From Gavia stellata (lineage: Eukaryota; Chordata; Aves; Gaviiformes; Gaviidae): 64,000 bases of DNA. This document shows, in pieces, positions 44,375-63,044 of the stretch; the stretch's first letter is position 1; each line of letters opens with the position of its first letter. The DNA is taken from NCBI RefSeq assembly GCF_030936135.1, contig NC_082595.1, positions 109,570,334 through 109,634,333 on the forward strand. The letters are read 5' to 3'. The notes below the pieces were generated by a model. That model was not told the origin of the DNA. It saw only the letters and a program-made list of their open reading frames with translations, and did no database searches. The translations under genes and the position numbers were made by a program.

Positions 44375-45312
44375 ACCAGTTCCAACACCAGTTTTTATTC
44401 TTCACTCAAGTCAACAATCTATTGTTAAAATAAACCCAGATCCAGACAGAGAGGACAGTGACAGCTTCTGCCTACTGCATAGAGACACACAGCTCAGCAA
44501 AGGAGGGACCACATCATCTCTATTTCCAAACCCTTCTGCTTTCAGGTTACGTTGAGGATCATGAATTTTATGCAATCCCTGTCACAAACTTAGTGGTTTT
44601 GAGGGTTTGTTGTTTTTTTTTTTTTTCCCCACTGAGATCTGGAATTGGCAGTTAGCCACAAAACTGAAACATGTGGGGGCAGACACCATGACAGGCAGGC
44701 AGAGATGAACTCCACCAAGAACTGCTGAGGTTTATTTTCACCCCTCAGAAGGAAGCAGCCGTTCCTGTAAGAGCTGACAGAGGAAACAGCCACTCACTTT
44801 TAAACCACACCTAATCGCAGCCCAGCACACAGGTATTCAGCTACAAGCAGAGGCAGGATTTTCTAATACTGAATTAATCAAGCTGTTTAGGCAGGGGGAT
44901 ACACTCCTTTCTGCTAATTCCACTATAAGCCATTGCACTTGCACCAGGGTCAAGGGACAGGATCACTTCAGACCACAGTAATCACCTGCTCAACACCTGA
45001 TGCTTTCCATTCACCATAGTCTGAACAGGAGGACCAAGACACCTCAGAACTGGTCAAACTATTTACACCGTTGTGTCACTGTGACAAAAAAAAAAATAGA
45101 CATTTACAACCACTTGCATTTTTGCATCCAGAGGCACACTACTGCAGTGACTCCTGTAACCTCCACTGAGCACTGAACTCTGCCAGCTCATTGTCTCTAA
45201 GGAACAGACTTAACAGCCTCAAGAAAACCAGGAAGCCCTTCTCAGGACAACAGAGCATGGTTGAGAGACCACCTAGACACCCTCCAGGAAAGGAGGAACA
45301 CAGAAAGCTGGG
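44375..45312 (-). terminator. NEIL2: NEIL2 3' untranslated region and poly(A) signal
   Basis: The first canonical AATAAA on the minus strand that I found after the NEIL2 stop codon is at 44399-44394, giving a 3' UTR of about 0.92 kb. No stronger candidate was seen before the FDFT1 promoter. Confidence 0.55.
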
Positions 45313-48300
45313 TCACTCTGTGACTGGGGAAGGGTCCCCATCCCCTGACAGCACCTCAGGCTGGCACTGAGGACACCACCACGTAAGTCTCTTAAAGCCA
45401 CCTGAGGGTCCAAGGGTTCCCTTCATCACTGCATGCCCAAGGGGACACTGCTCCTTCTGGTAGATCTGAGGGTGCAGCCCTTTGCCATGCAGCTTGCTGT
45501 GCAGCCAGGCAGAGCTGAACTGAACGGCACAGTCAAGCAGACGCTCCAGATCCGAGAGAGCTAAGAGAGAGCCTTGTGTTAACGGATGGATCTTGGCCAG
45601 GTACAAGATCTCATTCTTAATGATGTTGCCTGGAAAGGGTCAGAAATAAGGAGACAATAAGGATATTTCTTATCAAGACAATGCAGACCCTACGGCTCCA
45701 ATCACTGTGACTTCTGCCTCAAGGATCACAGCTAGCAGCGCCACTCCCCATATCAGAGGTGGCATACAAGCAGTAGACTTACAGCTGGGATTGGACTGGA
45801 AGATAGTCTCTTCCCTCTGCCCCTGAACCAGACCTTCCCTTCTTCCAAGAGTACAAGCCAATCCATAGTCACACACACGAAGACAATTCACTGTGCTCAT
45901 GCGGTGCACTCAAGCATCTGAAGCCTGTGGCTACAGACTGCAAGCCTTGTCCTCAGCAAGATGACCACATACACTCACAGCTGGATCGACCAGAAGCCAT
46001 AAGGCTAAGGAGTAAAAGGCTCAGACACGCATCTCTGGATCTGCAGACATCCCACCCACCTTCCTCCACTTCTTGCTCTGCCAGTATGCCCTGGAACTCA
46101 CCCAGCCCTGAAAAATATCTTTGGTCTAAGAGGGTGTAGCAGATGGGATCGGGTGCACAGAGGGCATCCAGCGCCCGGCCACGGTGGAACTCCACAGACA
46201 GGATGTCGGAAGCAGGATCAGCCCTCGGAGATGAGCACCAGTGCATTCGGCAGTTGTAGAAAACAAGGAAGCCTCTGCTCTCAAAGTGCAGAACCAGCCT
46301 GAGAGAAGCAGAGAAGTTGAAGTCTCTCATCAGAAACATCTCTGAACCATTTATTATATTCTGCTCTGGCTGAAGAAGCTTGCACAAAAAGAGCAGAAAG
46401 AGACAGCAGCATAGCAATGGAGTGAAAAGCTACTGGAAGGTGAGAAAAGAGCTTGTACATGACATCAGCTTAGGGAGAAGCACACAGTGAGGCATAAGCC
46501 CTTGCACACGCTTACTCATTCTCATGAGAGCCAGGGAGACATCTTGAAGTACCAGTCCCCCAAGCCTGTACTCTGGTCCAGCTATTCCTTCCCTGCAGCT
46601 TATCGCTGCACACGCTTGTGTGCACAGGGCCACAGCAAGCACTCCAACACACCGGGCCACCATCTTAATACAAGGTAGCCTCTGTAATGATTTTAGCCAA
46701 GAAACTTGGTTGTGAACCCACACAGCTCGTGGACAATTGCTCCTTCTGCTGCCCTGTGGTCCCTAACCGAGAGACAGCAGCAAGCAGGGAGATGCATCAG
46801 CATCTTCACATCTTAGCAGTAGGGTCCACAGTCAGGGAAACTGGTGCTTAAAGAAGCACACAAAACTGACAATGTCTGAAACTATTTGTGTAGAAATAAA
46901 GCAATGCTTCAAAAGATTTCAGGATGGGGGAGCAGAGAGTGTGTCCTTAACAAGTACACCACATACACAGGGGACAGGCACGCACCTTGTACATTATTAA
47001 CCACTCAGGCTAAACAGCTCACAAAAGCAGAGTCCACACTATCTTCCCATATTTACCCCTTGTTCAGTACACTTCCAGTGGGACTTAGAACACAGACTGT
47101 TGCCTGTGTTTTCAACACACCACTGCCCTTAACAGTGAGAAAGCAGAGTTTGTGAGGATTCCACCAAATACCTGGGTATAGGGTCCTTCCAGTCCCCCCT
47201 CTTATTGGCTTTGTTTGCTCTCGCGAACTCATTTGCCCGAATGCTGCCAAATAAACCAAAGTGGAAGCGCAGCCAGCTGCCAGGCCCCCCTGCTGCATCT
47301 GGAGCTTCAGACCTGGAGTGGGGGGGTTCGTGCAGCTCCTCCTCCTGGGAATGTGTCTGTGGACAACAAACCTGTTCGTGCCCACCCTGGGCAGGAGAAC
47401 TTGCCCCACTAGCAGCTTCTTTTTGCAGCAGTGTCTCTTCTGTAGTTGGTCCTAAGGGACCTTCAGCTGCCACAAATGCCAGGTACAAGTTCTTCCCATG
47501 AACCTGAGAAAAAAAAAAAGGTGGGATGCACTGAGGATCCACATAACCTCTGGCTCTTTCCATACAAATGACTATTTTCTACAATATCTTTTAGATGGAA
47601 GGCACATCACCCCACCCTGAACACAGGATTCATTAGCGTCTGAGCCATTCCCATCAGAGCTGCAGTCATCCTCTCAGCATCCCTTCTTTGTCTACATGAA
47701 GCACCAGGTATTCAGATGCCACTCCAGTGTGAAGCCCTCCCACAGGCTCCAGTCAGGCCAAAGAGACATACCAGAACAGACACTCGGGTTTCAAAGTCTG
47801 TCACCACTGCTTCTCATTTGCCTCCCCAATTCGTGCTGGCCTCAAGCATCTCAGGCTAGGGCGACCTAACACAAGGTGGCTCTGAAGCCACAGGCTAGGC
47901 ACAAATGACTGTTGAGCAGCTCACATGTGTTCCCAGCTGAGACTATCATGTAATCAGAGGTGAGGCTGCACTAGCATTTGGTCAGTCAGGTCCAAATCAT
48001 CATTTGAAGGAGGTCAGGCAAGGGGAAACCCCAGGAGGGCTGACCCAGTGTGACTGTCTCACAAGCACCCACAGCATAGACATTTCAACCTAGCCAGGTG
48101 AAACCCTGCCCTCTGGTATAAGAGAAGCAACTGTGCAAATTCACAGCTGAGGGAAACAAGGCTACTGCTTCTGACATCCACATACTGAAGAAATCAACTC
48201 ATCTTCTATAAACAGCCCTCACCAACACCAACTCCCCATCCCTTGAGAGGCACAGAACCAGTGCATTAGCCTGACCAACCAAAACTGCAAATAATTCTGA

Positions 48301-48703
48301 GCACCTCTGTCTGGCCACATCCCTGCAACAACCTCTCCTCACAGTAACCTTGATCCCAAGCTTTGCAACACAGAGCGTTACTCCAAGATGGGCATTCACA
48401 CCTCTTTGCCCACATGCACCTATTTTGTGGCTACAAACAAAGCCAACAGCCCACCTCAAACACAAGCTTGATGTCCTTCTCTGGTTATGTGACCCAGATG
48501 CAGGACAACAGTGGTTAGCCTCAGACTTGCCATGGACCAGCAAGTTCACCTTCAGTACAGCTCACCTGGGAGTCCTGGAGCCTCAGGGCATTCAGGTCAT
48601 TCACACTGATCTTCCGGCTGCTTCCCCCCACCTTGGCCACCACTTGCCCCACAAAAGGGGAGGTCAGCAGCTGGAATTTCCTCACTGATGGGCCCTCCGG
48701 CAT
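45313..48703 (-). CDS. NEIL2: Nei-like DNA glycosylase 2
   Basis: Four coding exons, minus strand: 48703-48566, 47503-47172, 46298-46102, 45629-45313, with GT/AG ends and continuous phase; 327 residues (human 332). The enzyme is a bifunctional glycosylase/AP lyase that removes oxidised bases, preferring bubbles and single-stranded DNA, in base-excision repair. The protein starts [10 protein letters not shown]: after loss of Met, Pro2 is the Schiff-base nucleophile and Glu3 the acid. The C-terminal zinc finger is intact with C284, H288, C308 and C311 (CPLGH ... WWCPQCQ). Conserved blocks [15 protein letters not shown] and [14 protein letters not shown] are present. The poorly conserved insert (about residues 60-125, exon 3) is rich in Glu, Ser, Gly and Pro, as in mammals. 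The 5' UTR probably begins 2.9 kb upstream; a possible acceptor just before the start codon is CTCAACAG ending at 48713. Confidence 0.97.
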
Positions 48704-48871
48704 CTCCAGTAGCTGTTGAGGGAATAGCAGGTCCTTCTCACAGTTGGTGCCCTAGACTTGAAGGAACATTGCAACTCAGAAATACACAAAACCAGTCAGA
48801 GGCTGAGCTCACCATAATCTCCTCACCCCCATTTTCCTCCTCAAGTCCCTGCAGCAAACCCCACAGGCCCA

Positions 48872-48950
48872 GAGAGGTGTGGGAATTTTTATCCTTGGGG
48901 ATATTCATAATTCAATCAAATAAGGCCCTGACCAACCTGCTGTAATGGTA
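48872..48950 (+). repeat. Ancient CR1-like 3' end remnant
   Basis: AGAGAGGTGTGGGAATTTTT, then TCCTTGGGGATATTCATAAT, then AAGGCCCTGACCAACCTGCT match the order of the CR1 3' end (plus orientation) with heavy divergence. It lies upstream of the NEIL2 start codon, probably in its first intron. Confidence 0.6.
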
Positions 48951-51641
48951 GTTTTTGCCCCACAAGCAAGAATTCGGCCTGGGGATCTCCAGAAGACCTT
49001 TCCTACCGCAGGTTCTCCACAGACGACCTTAAATTAGACTGTTTGGCATCCCTCTCCTCACCAGGAACAAAAGCTCACCTAACTCCAACCATTCCCTCAG
49101 TCACAGCCTTGATGTCCCAGTACAAAGGAGGAACGCAAACTTACGTAGGTATTAATGAACCAGAACCAGCGCAGGCTGCAGTGAGCCATCCTTTTCCTGA
49201 TACAGCCACCAAGGCAAGCACTGCTCCCTGGTCAGCACTGGAGTTAGCTCATCCCCTCCCCTTGCTTCACCAGCTGCTTGCCTCACTGACTGCAATGGCA
49301 TGGGACCAGTTAGGGAGCATTCATACACTCTACTAGCAGCATCTGGGATCAGAAGATTCTGGATGAGGGGGTGATGAAGCAGCACCATCCTACAGCATCC
49401 TGTAGCTCCCTCCAGGAAGTCACACCAGTACGTAAGGGGTTATTTCTGACATGAAATCCCAGCCACATGTCACTTGCAGTTCTGAGGACTTCTGCCAGGA
49501 CTGGGTGTACAAGAAAGCAGGCTCCAGGACATGGAAAGCACAGTTTGGCTTTCAAACCACAGTGCCAATTCCCCCTGCAGGCTAATCCCAGAGACCAGCA
49601 CTGACCAGAGGCTCAGCTTCGAACTCCGCAGCAGTTGGTACAAGGCTCTGAGCTACCTGGCACGGCTCCGAGAGAGCTTGATGTGAAAATCAACAGCAAT
49701 CTCATGCATGTGCCCCCACCAGAAGAGGCATTCCCACCTCATGCTAGCATCTCAGCTTCTCCGCTGCCTGGGCTAGCTCAGATACAGCAGCCCACGCTTC
49801 CATCAGCTTGGAGCGACTGTGAAACCAAAGCTTTCAGTGCCAAATGCTCCTGCTACAGCAAGGACACATCCTTGTCCACTGAAGCTCTTAGCCCAGAAGA
49901 GGCATTTAAACCAGCAGCCACCTCCACAGGGTTGTGGACAGCAGCAAGGTGTGGACATACCCTCAACAGGAACAGGCAAGGCAGCATGGCTGTAAAAGCC
50001 TTCATGTGCTGCAGCACAAACTAAATCCCTTTTGGAAGTGCTCAAGAGGAAAACATGTCAGGGAACACTACCTGCATGCAAGACATGAAATTAAAGATAT
50101 TAATCGGTCATACAAACCAGCTTTACCAAAAGTAAAAGACTGAGCTTTATTCCTGTCTCTTCTAGGGCATGGGATAATTATTCATAGGCCTGCTTCAGTT
50201 TCACCCAAAAAAGCTTCATATTGTGTTCAGTCTTTAGTCAAAAGCCAGTTGCAGATCAAGAGTCAACTAAAGAGATGCTCCTGCTGCCAAAGGCACCAGC
50301 AGCAATCTGGATCCCTGGGAGCAGGGCTTGGTCGCTGGACACAGGTCATCCAAGGGGTCTGCCCATGCCCCAGGCCCTGTGGGTCTTCCTCCTGACTATC
50401 CAGGCACTGCCTTCAAGTCAGACAGCACAGAATGAGTCCCAGGACAGCTCACACAGCCCAGAGCTCAGGCCTCAAGGAAGCTCATCACCTGCAGAGCTGC
50501 ACAGCTGATTACTGCTGATTGAGTTCACAGCAGGCTCCTTGTGAGAGACTGCAAGTGCTGAGCACTTTCTAAGGTTTTAATGCACACACTCCCCCAGCTG
50601 TAGCCACTCTGGACAGCAGAGCAATGCTCCTCTTCAAGAGGAGAGCCTGCCCTTTCCCCCAGCGCACCAGAAGAACCAGCAGCTGCTGTCTCTGGTCTCC
50701 TCCTTCTCTCCATAGTCCTCCCTACGTCATCTTTTTACTCCAGACCTACTTCAGTCTCTTTCAAAACACTTCCCCCTCCAAGGAGGAACAGGAGGGTAAC
50801 AAGCCCCAGCCCTCTGCAGGGCATGACACCCATCTCCCCAAGAGCATGACCACTGCACCCCAGAGCCTGTCCCAGCAAGCCACCTGAGCTGGTACCACTA
50901 CAGGTCTGGGGCAGGGAGCCAGGCCTCCAGAAGAAATCCTCCCCACGTGTGGGCTCATTGCCAGTCCTTGTGCTCAGACAGAAGCCAGCCACCCGCACCA
51001 GGACATAACAAGGACAAGGCTGCCAGCTTCACCCGCCTCAACCCAGCTTCACCTGCACCCAGCGACTGCAGCCCCACACCCTGCTGCAGAGGAAGCCCCA
51101 CCATGGCTTCACACCCCTGCACAAGGCTCCTGAAGGGATTTCTTGGCACAGCCCTGACCCTCCACATGCAATTAAGGGAGCACAGAGCTCACCATCTTCT
51201 CACGCACATCCAAGCGTCAACTTGCAGCTCTCCAAAACAACTTAGCCCCCAAGTTCCCCCCCTCACCCCCAGTCCCCAGGGCAGTGGAGGCAGCCTGCCC
51301 ACACCAGAGCACTGGCGAAGGAGGAACTGCAAAACACCCTCACATGCACTGTGCAGAGCCCTGAAGTGGACGCCCATAGCACACACCCCTTGAGCCCCAC
51401 ATCCCTGCATCCAGCCCTCAAGCCACTACCCTGGGCATGCATCTGGGGAAGCACACCATGCAGCCTTTCTCCCCTACTTCATTACCCCCTTCTGCTCCTC
51501 CACTCTCCAGAACCCTTCTTCCACCTCCAATCCCCCTTCCAACACCCCCAGCTACCTCCCACAGCACCTCCACCCTCTCCCTAACCAACCTACCCACTCC
51601 CAATATCACCATCTGCCCCCAAAACCCTTCCACCTGCCCAC

Positions 51642-51697
51642 TTTTATAGGGGAGGAGGACCCTCCACCCCCAAATACCAGGGGAGCTCCCCGATTGG
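51642..51697 (-). promoter_or_regulatory. NEIL2: Probable NEIL2 core promoter (TATA and CCAAT)
   Basis: On the minus strand, CCAAT at 51697-51693 is followed 45-50 bp later by TATAAAA at 51648-51642, the normal spacing of a TATA promoter. Transcription would start near 51,615 and head towards the NEIL2 coding exons, 2.9 kb away, needing a non-coding first exon as in mammals. The sense-strand DNA after it (51,430-51,640) is purine-rich. No other gene in the window could use it. Confidence 0.45.
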
Positions 51698-52096
51698 CTG
51701 GTGTGGGAGGAATGGGTGGGGTTTCAGGTGCTGGCCACACTCACCCCACCAGTTGCACCAGTGTCCTGGGACTGGTTGGACTGGGAAGGAAGCTGGGCAC
51801 CCTGGGAGGAAGGTTGGGTACTTGTAGGCGGGCTGTGCCTCTGCAGAGGGCGGTGGCAGAACTCAGCCCTTGCTGGAAATGGGACTTTGGCTTAAGGGCG
51901 GTGTCTCTGAGTTCAGCTGGAAGCAATTAGGCTGAACAACAGCCTGCAATGCAAAACCATGTTAGTGAGCAGACCAAAAAGATAAGTCAGATGGTATTAA
52001 AGTGCCCTGAGGAGCTTTTCCCCTCTCCACTGTGCTAAGGGGATTATCTGCTGCATGGAAAACATATTGGGTGCTTTTCCCCCTTTGTGTTAAAAT

Positions 52097-52222
52097 CATA
52101 GAATCACAGAATGCTTTGGGTTGGAAGGGACCTTAAAGATCATCTAGTTCCAACCCCCTCCCACGGGTAGGGACACCTTCCTCTAGACCATGTTGCTCAA
52201 AGCCTCATCCAGCCTGGCCTTA
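52097..52222 (-). repeat. CR1 LINE, short 3' end
   Basis: The plus strand reads CATAGAATCACAGAATGCTT, GGTTGGAAGGGACCTTAAAG and GTTGCTCAAAGCCTCATCCA: a 5'-truncated CR1 3' end. It ends about 25 bp before copy 1 of the local duplication. Confidence 0.92.
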
Positions 52223-52246
52223 TATTGCTCCGTTGCTGGGTCTGTT

Positions 52247-52614
52247 ACTTCTGCTGTTTGTGATCCTGTGTTGGCCATCCCAGCTCCTACCTGCAAGAAG
52301 GGGCTCTGTGTGATTCCTGGGCTTGGAGCCAACGCTCACTCTCCTACACTGACTCATTGCTTGGGAGTCCCCAAGTCTAAGCAATTAATTTACCAATGAT
52401 TTTGTCTCTCATTAGAATCAAACATTTATTTGGAAAAACATTTCCACCGCGAGGGTGATCAAACACTGGAACGGGAACCTGGAGAGGTTGTAGGATTGCC
52501 ATCCTTGAGGATATACAACACTTGTCTGACCAGGGCCCTGAGAAACATGATCTGGTCCCTTCTGATTTAAATTACCCTGTAATTCTATCATTATGAGCTC
52601 TGTAGGACAGGACC
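52247..52614 (+). repeat. Local duplication, copy 1
   Basis: 368 bp nearly identical to 53726-54093; by eye about five to six substitutions and no indels. The right part (about 52440-52590) resembles an old plus-strand CR1 3' end (GATCAAACACTGGAACGGGA, then GACCAGGGCCCTGAGAAACA). The left part is unrelated unique sequence. The 1,111 bp between the copies (52615-53725) hold no gene I can see; two AATAAA sites on the minus strand at 52726-52721 and 52740-52735 are distant alternatives for the end of GATA4. Confidence 0.9.
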
Positions 52615-53725
52615 CATTGCACCATTGCTTCTCCAGGTGCACTTCATATGTGATCATTTACCCCCAGCCCTCTCCAAGAAGCCCATGAGAGCAGTCAGAG
52701 TCAAGCAGCAGCCTTCTGGTTTTATTATCATTGTTTTATTTCCATTAGTTCTAAAGGTGTAGAAGTTACGTGGATTGGTAGCCATACTACTTCATAATAT
52801 ATATTTTTTTACATCTTTAAATAATTACAGCTTGTTCAGTTGGTTGGTTTCCCTCTCCCCCTTACAAGTAAGTGTCTGTTTCCATGGGAACTTCCCAGGT
52901 GACCTGGGAAGCTTCAAACTTTATACATGGGGAGAAAAAAAGTGAAACAAAACACCACCCCTGACACAGTCACAGCTTCAATGTTATATTAAGAGTTGTT
53001 CATCGGTTTTAAAGCTCCCTTACGATATTCCTGGGCTCCTCCTGATTGCGTGATCTCCAGCCAGCTGCTAAGATTGCAAGTGAAATATGGATCTCTTCTG
53101 ATCAATTTACAGAAGAATAACTGAAGTGATTCAAGATATTGCACTTCCACAAAGAGGAAAGACATTTAGCAATCGTTAAATGACCTTTCTACCCCTCTGG
53201 CTCCCCATCGTGGTTCTCATCTGCCCATCTCACTCTGGTGACCATGGAGCGATTGCAAAGGTCTGGTTTGGCACAACCAAACCTTGTGCTGCAAACCCTT
53301 CGACATCAAAATTTGCATGTGTGATTAATGATGACCTCTAAGGGAACAAGTCCCGCCAACGCATTTATGTACGTGCTTAAGTGTTTTGCAGGACTGGGCC
53401 CTTCCCTCTTACTCCTCAGGGCAGGGATAGTTCTCGGGCCTGCATTTGTGTAGGGCCTGGCCTGGTATGGTCCTCACTAGGTTCTGCAGCCATGCTGCAA
53501 TTAAATAAATTATTGCAATAATAGCAATAATTATCTTGCCTTAACAAGTCTCTAATAATTGTGTCTAATTAGCAAAGCGAGCTCTAAATGCCATCATGGG
53601 AAGGAAAGCAGAGCTCAGATGGAACCCAGAATGTTGTAAGCTGCCCCACCTGCTTGAATGAGCTGAGTCTCCTCAAACTGGTAGCACTTTTATCCTCTCA
53701 TCCTGTGAGTATCCCTTTATCAGTC

Positions 53726-54093
53726 ACTTCTGCTGTTTGTGATCCTGTGTTGGCCATCCCAGCTCCTACCTGCAAGAAGGGGCTCTGTGTGATTCCTGGG
53801 CTTGGAGCCAACGCTCACTCTTCTACACTGACTCATTGCTTGGGAGTCCCCAAGTCTAAGCAATTAATTTACCAATGATTTTGCCTCTCATTAGAATCAA
53901 ACATTTATTTGGAAAAACATTTCCACCGCGAGGGTGATCAAACACTGGAACGGGAACCTGGAGAGGTTGTAGGATTGCCATCCTTGAGGATATGCAACAC
54001 TTGTCTGACCAGGGCCCTGAGAAACCTGATCTGGTCTCTTCTGATTTAAATTACCCTGTAATTCTATCATTATGAGCTCTGTAGGACAGGACC
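53726..54093 (+). repeat. Local duplication, copy 2
   Basis: Direct-orientation partner of 52247-52614, with a start-to-start distance of 1,479 bp. Differences include TTCTACACTG for TCCTACACTG and AAACCTGATC for AAACATGATC. Both copies keep a short frame ending GVPKSKQLIYQ, which I judge non-coding. The sequence just after (GTTTGTACAGCACCTAGCA, 54109 on) looks like the tail of an ancient amniote interspersed repeat. Confidence 0.9.
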
Positions 54094-55019
54094 TATCTAC
54101 TATGGTGTGTTTGTACAGCACCTAGCATGATGCTGTTCCATCTGAGGTCAGCCTCTCACCATCTTGATATTAGTGTTGGCCAGAATATGGCAAATGCTCC
54201 TGGACTGACAATAGCTCTACAGTTTTGGGTGATTGAAAAGAACAACAGAACTGGGCATATCTGGACTTCTACTGCTTGTGGTGCAAAAGGGGGGACAAAA
54301 GAGCTAATTTCTACCACTAAAGAGAGCCAAGTTGTCCTCACAGCCCCCAGAGCCTCACCTTCTGAAAGCAGACATCTTCTTATCAGGGTCCTTGTAAATG
54401 CTCCTCACTGTGTTTCAAGAATTATTTTTAAGGCTTTGAAGAAGGCTGAAAACCGGTTAACAAATCTCTACCATGGTCATTTAGATAACCTGAGGGAGCA
54501 TGAGGCAGGCTTATGTCCTGCAGGGGTTTCCCCCTCTTGCATTGCAAGCAGACTCCTCTATGGCGTCTCAGAGTGTGTTTTAAGGGCAGGAGAAAAATTG
54601 AGCCAGGGAGTTTAGCTTTGAGGGCAGTAGGAGGAGCGCAGTAATAAGGCAAGGTGGACAGAGCCTCTGGGAGCATCCGTATGGAAAGAAATGGGGTGTG
54701 TGGTTGGTCTGGACTTCAGCTCCTCTCCAGGAGTCCGCCTGCTCCCCTCCCTCTCACGTTGTTCTGGGTAGTTCTAGGTGTCTCAGATGCGTGCATTAGC
54801 CAAGTGGCATCTTTATGGTGCATGCTTCTCTGTTATGGACAGGGATTCACAGTCAGCTCCCAAGAGAGCTCAACTGCCATTTACAAAGGAATGTCATTCA
54901 AGGAGAAGGCTGGCTAAAGACCTGCATGCCCACAACATAAAACCTTTATGTTCTCACCCCAAATTCATATTTTTAGGTGCTATTTCTGGCCTCTTCTCTG
55001 CAGCCTACCAGGCCTGAGC

Positions 55020-57165
55020 AGAATCACAGAAATTAATTTATTTTTATTCATGTTTCATGAATGTCTTTTCCTTGTCTGTAATTAACGCTAATGAGGCTAC
55101 ACCCTGCGTTAGCTCAGCAAAACAGAGTGGAAACTCTGGTGCAAACACCATCCAGCCATTCCCATGGCATCACTGCCATGGTGTTTTTCTCTGGGGAGTG
55201 CAGAGGCTCTGTCACCCCTCCAAAACCCTGCACATCTGAGTTACACAGAGCACAGGGAATGTGGACAGGTCCAGGTCTCTACTGTGACTCCAGTCCCAGT
55301 CATTATCATGACCAGTCCAGTTGAATCCTTCTCCTTAAAGAAGCTTTTCTACCATCAGGAGGAAAATGGAGAGTTCAAACAAAGACAATACAACGCCATT
55401 CTTTTGCTTCAAACATGCATGTGGCTTTCCTCTTCGCCAAGCCATGTATCTTGGTGTTTGGGTGGAAACACTCTTTGTGGGAATGTTAAACTGCGGGACA
55501 CAGAGGATGGCATATTTGGGAGGGATGCACAATCCCTCTTCTAGATTTTCACTTGGTAGTTCCGTACTTGAGTTCTGGATGCAGGGAGGAAAGAGAGGAG
55601 CTGGGAAGGTAGGAAGAGTAACAGAGTTTGGGAGTGGACAGAAACAAAGGTGGAGAATCTCGTAGGATGAGGTCACCCATAAGTTCTCTGCCTGGACAAG
55701 CAGAGCTGTCCCTCCTCAGAAATGTTGATGAAAACGTCACAGCAAGCATCTGGTGAAGCACTTAGACTGCACAGGGGAGCTGTGGCATCTGCGATGCTGG
55801 AGTTTGTTAAGCACATGCTAGAGAAAGAGCAGTCAGGGCTACGTTAGGTAGAATTGATCCCTTTGGGAAAAGGGAATGAGTCAGTGAGCTCTCAGCATCT
55901 CTTCCAATTCCGTTTCCTAGGATTCCCTGGTTGCTGAGAGCCTTATGGGCAAGAAAAAAACATGAGTCTTCTTTAATACTCATGCATGAATGGAGTTATA
56001 CTTCTTTTGCAGGCAAGCAAATCTATGCACACGCTTGGTAAAGAAAATGGCCCCTGCCTACCTCCATTAGAGGCTGAAGCCTTTGCTTGTTGCAAAAGGG
56101 TTAGATGTGTGAAATGGTCATGAGCCAGCTGTTAGGGGGACAGTGGGCACTCACAGTACTGCCAGAAATAAATGACAGTCAGATTTCATCAATGACATCA
56201 AAACCAACAGAAAAGTATGCAAAATAATTAAATTTACTGTCTCAAAAGCAATGGCACAGCAGTGTTAGAAGAGCATCTTTCACTTGCTGTGCTCTTGAAT
56301 AATCTCTAAGCCTGGCTTGTAGCTATCCATAAGGGAGTTTCCTCCAGGATTTGATGACCAAAGTGGGTCTCCTCTACCTACTTCCAGAAGGTTCCTCCTT
56401 CCAAAATCCTCCTTTGACTTTGGACAGACCTTCTCCAGGCTCAGCCAACAACCTTCTGGAAACACAGTCCCATGATTTTGTAATGATAAATAGGAAAAGA
56501 TTTACTATTAAATATGACATTCATTAGGTTTTCAGACCATCTAGGAAAATGAAGACAAAGCTCTAGATGTGTGAGCTGAGGATGTGTGTGTGGGAGGGTC
56601 TCTTTTTTTCTCTGCCCTAGATCATATCAAATCCACTAAAGCCACCACAGCATGTGTAGTGAAGTCTGTTCAACAAGCTGTTCCGGAACTGGCTTCATTT
56701 GGTGGAAGATGACTGAATTTGGGTAATGAGAAGATGGTGGCATTTTCTTCTGGTCAGGAAAAGAACAGATGGTGACAGAAGAAAAAAAGTGTCTCTGCTC
56801 CACCATCATCTGAGTCTTAAATGCCAGATGTTTTTAAATAAGCAAAACTCAGGAACTGTGTCCATCTTTGTGTTTCTGGCTATTTCATAGGTGGTGGTGA
56901 CAATCAAATAGAGAGGCTCATTTAAAGTGGGAAAAAAGGCTTCACATCCATTAGTTATTTTGAGATTTGAGTCTTTTCTGTTCGTTTCATAAGAGCTCTC
57001 CTACACCTCAAATAAGTCCTCTTTACCTCTTTGCTGGAACATCTCACAAGGGGAGAGAAGGCGGGAGAGCAGGGGAGGTGGGAAACAACATTGACTTGAT
57101 GATTACATGGCATCTTCTTCATCTCTCAAGCGGATCAGCCTGAAGTCCATGGGTGGAAGACCAGG
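55020..57165 (-). terminator. GATA4: Probable GATA4 3' untranslated region
   Basis: After the GATA4 stop codon the minus strand reads through about 2.1 kb without another gene to a tandem pair of AATAAA signals (55048-55043 and 55042-55037). A 3' UTR of 1.5-2 kb fits GATA4 messages. Later AATAAA sites near 52.72-52.74 kb could serve a longer isoform. Confidence 0.45.

Positions 57166-63044
<5,879 letters not shown>

Noticed and set aside
52190-52399. Short frame ending GVPKSKQLIYQ found twice, as if a duplicated small gene
   Set aside because: The repeat is explained by the 368-bp DNA duplication; there is no signal, domain or sign of coding constraint.
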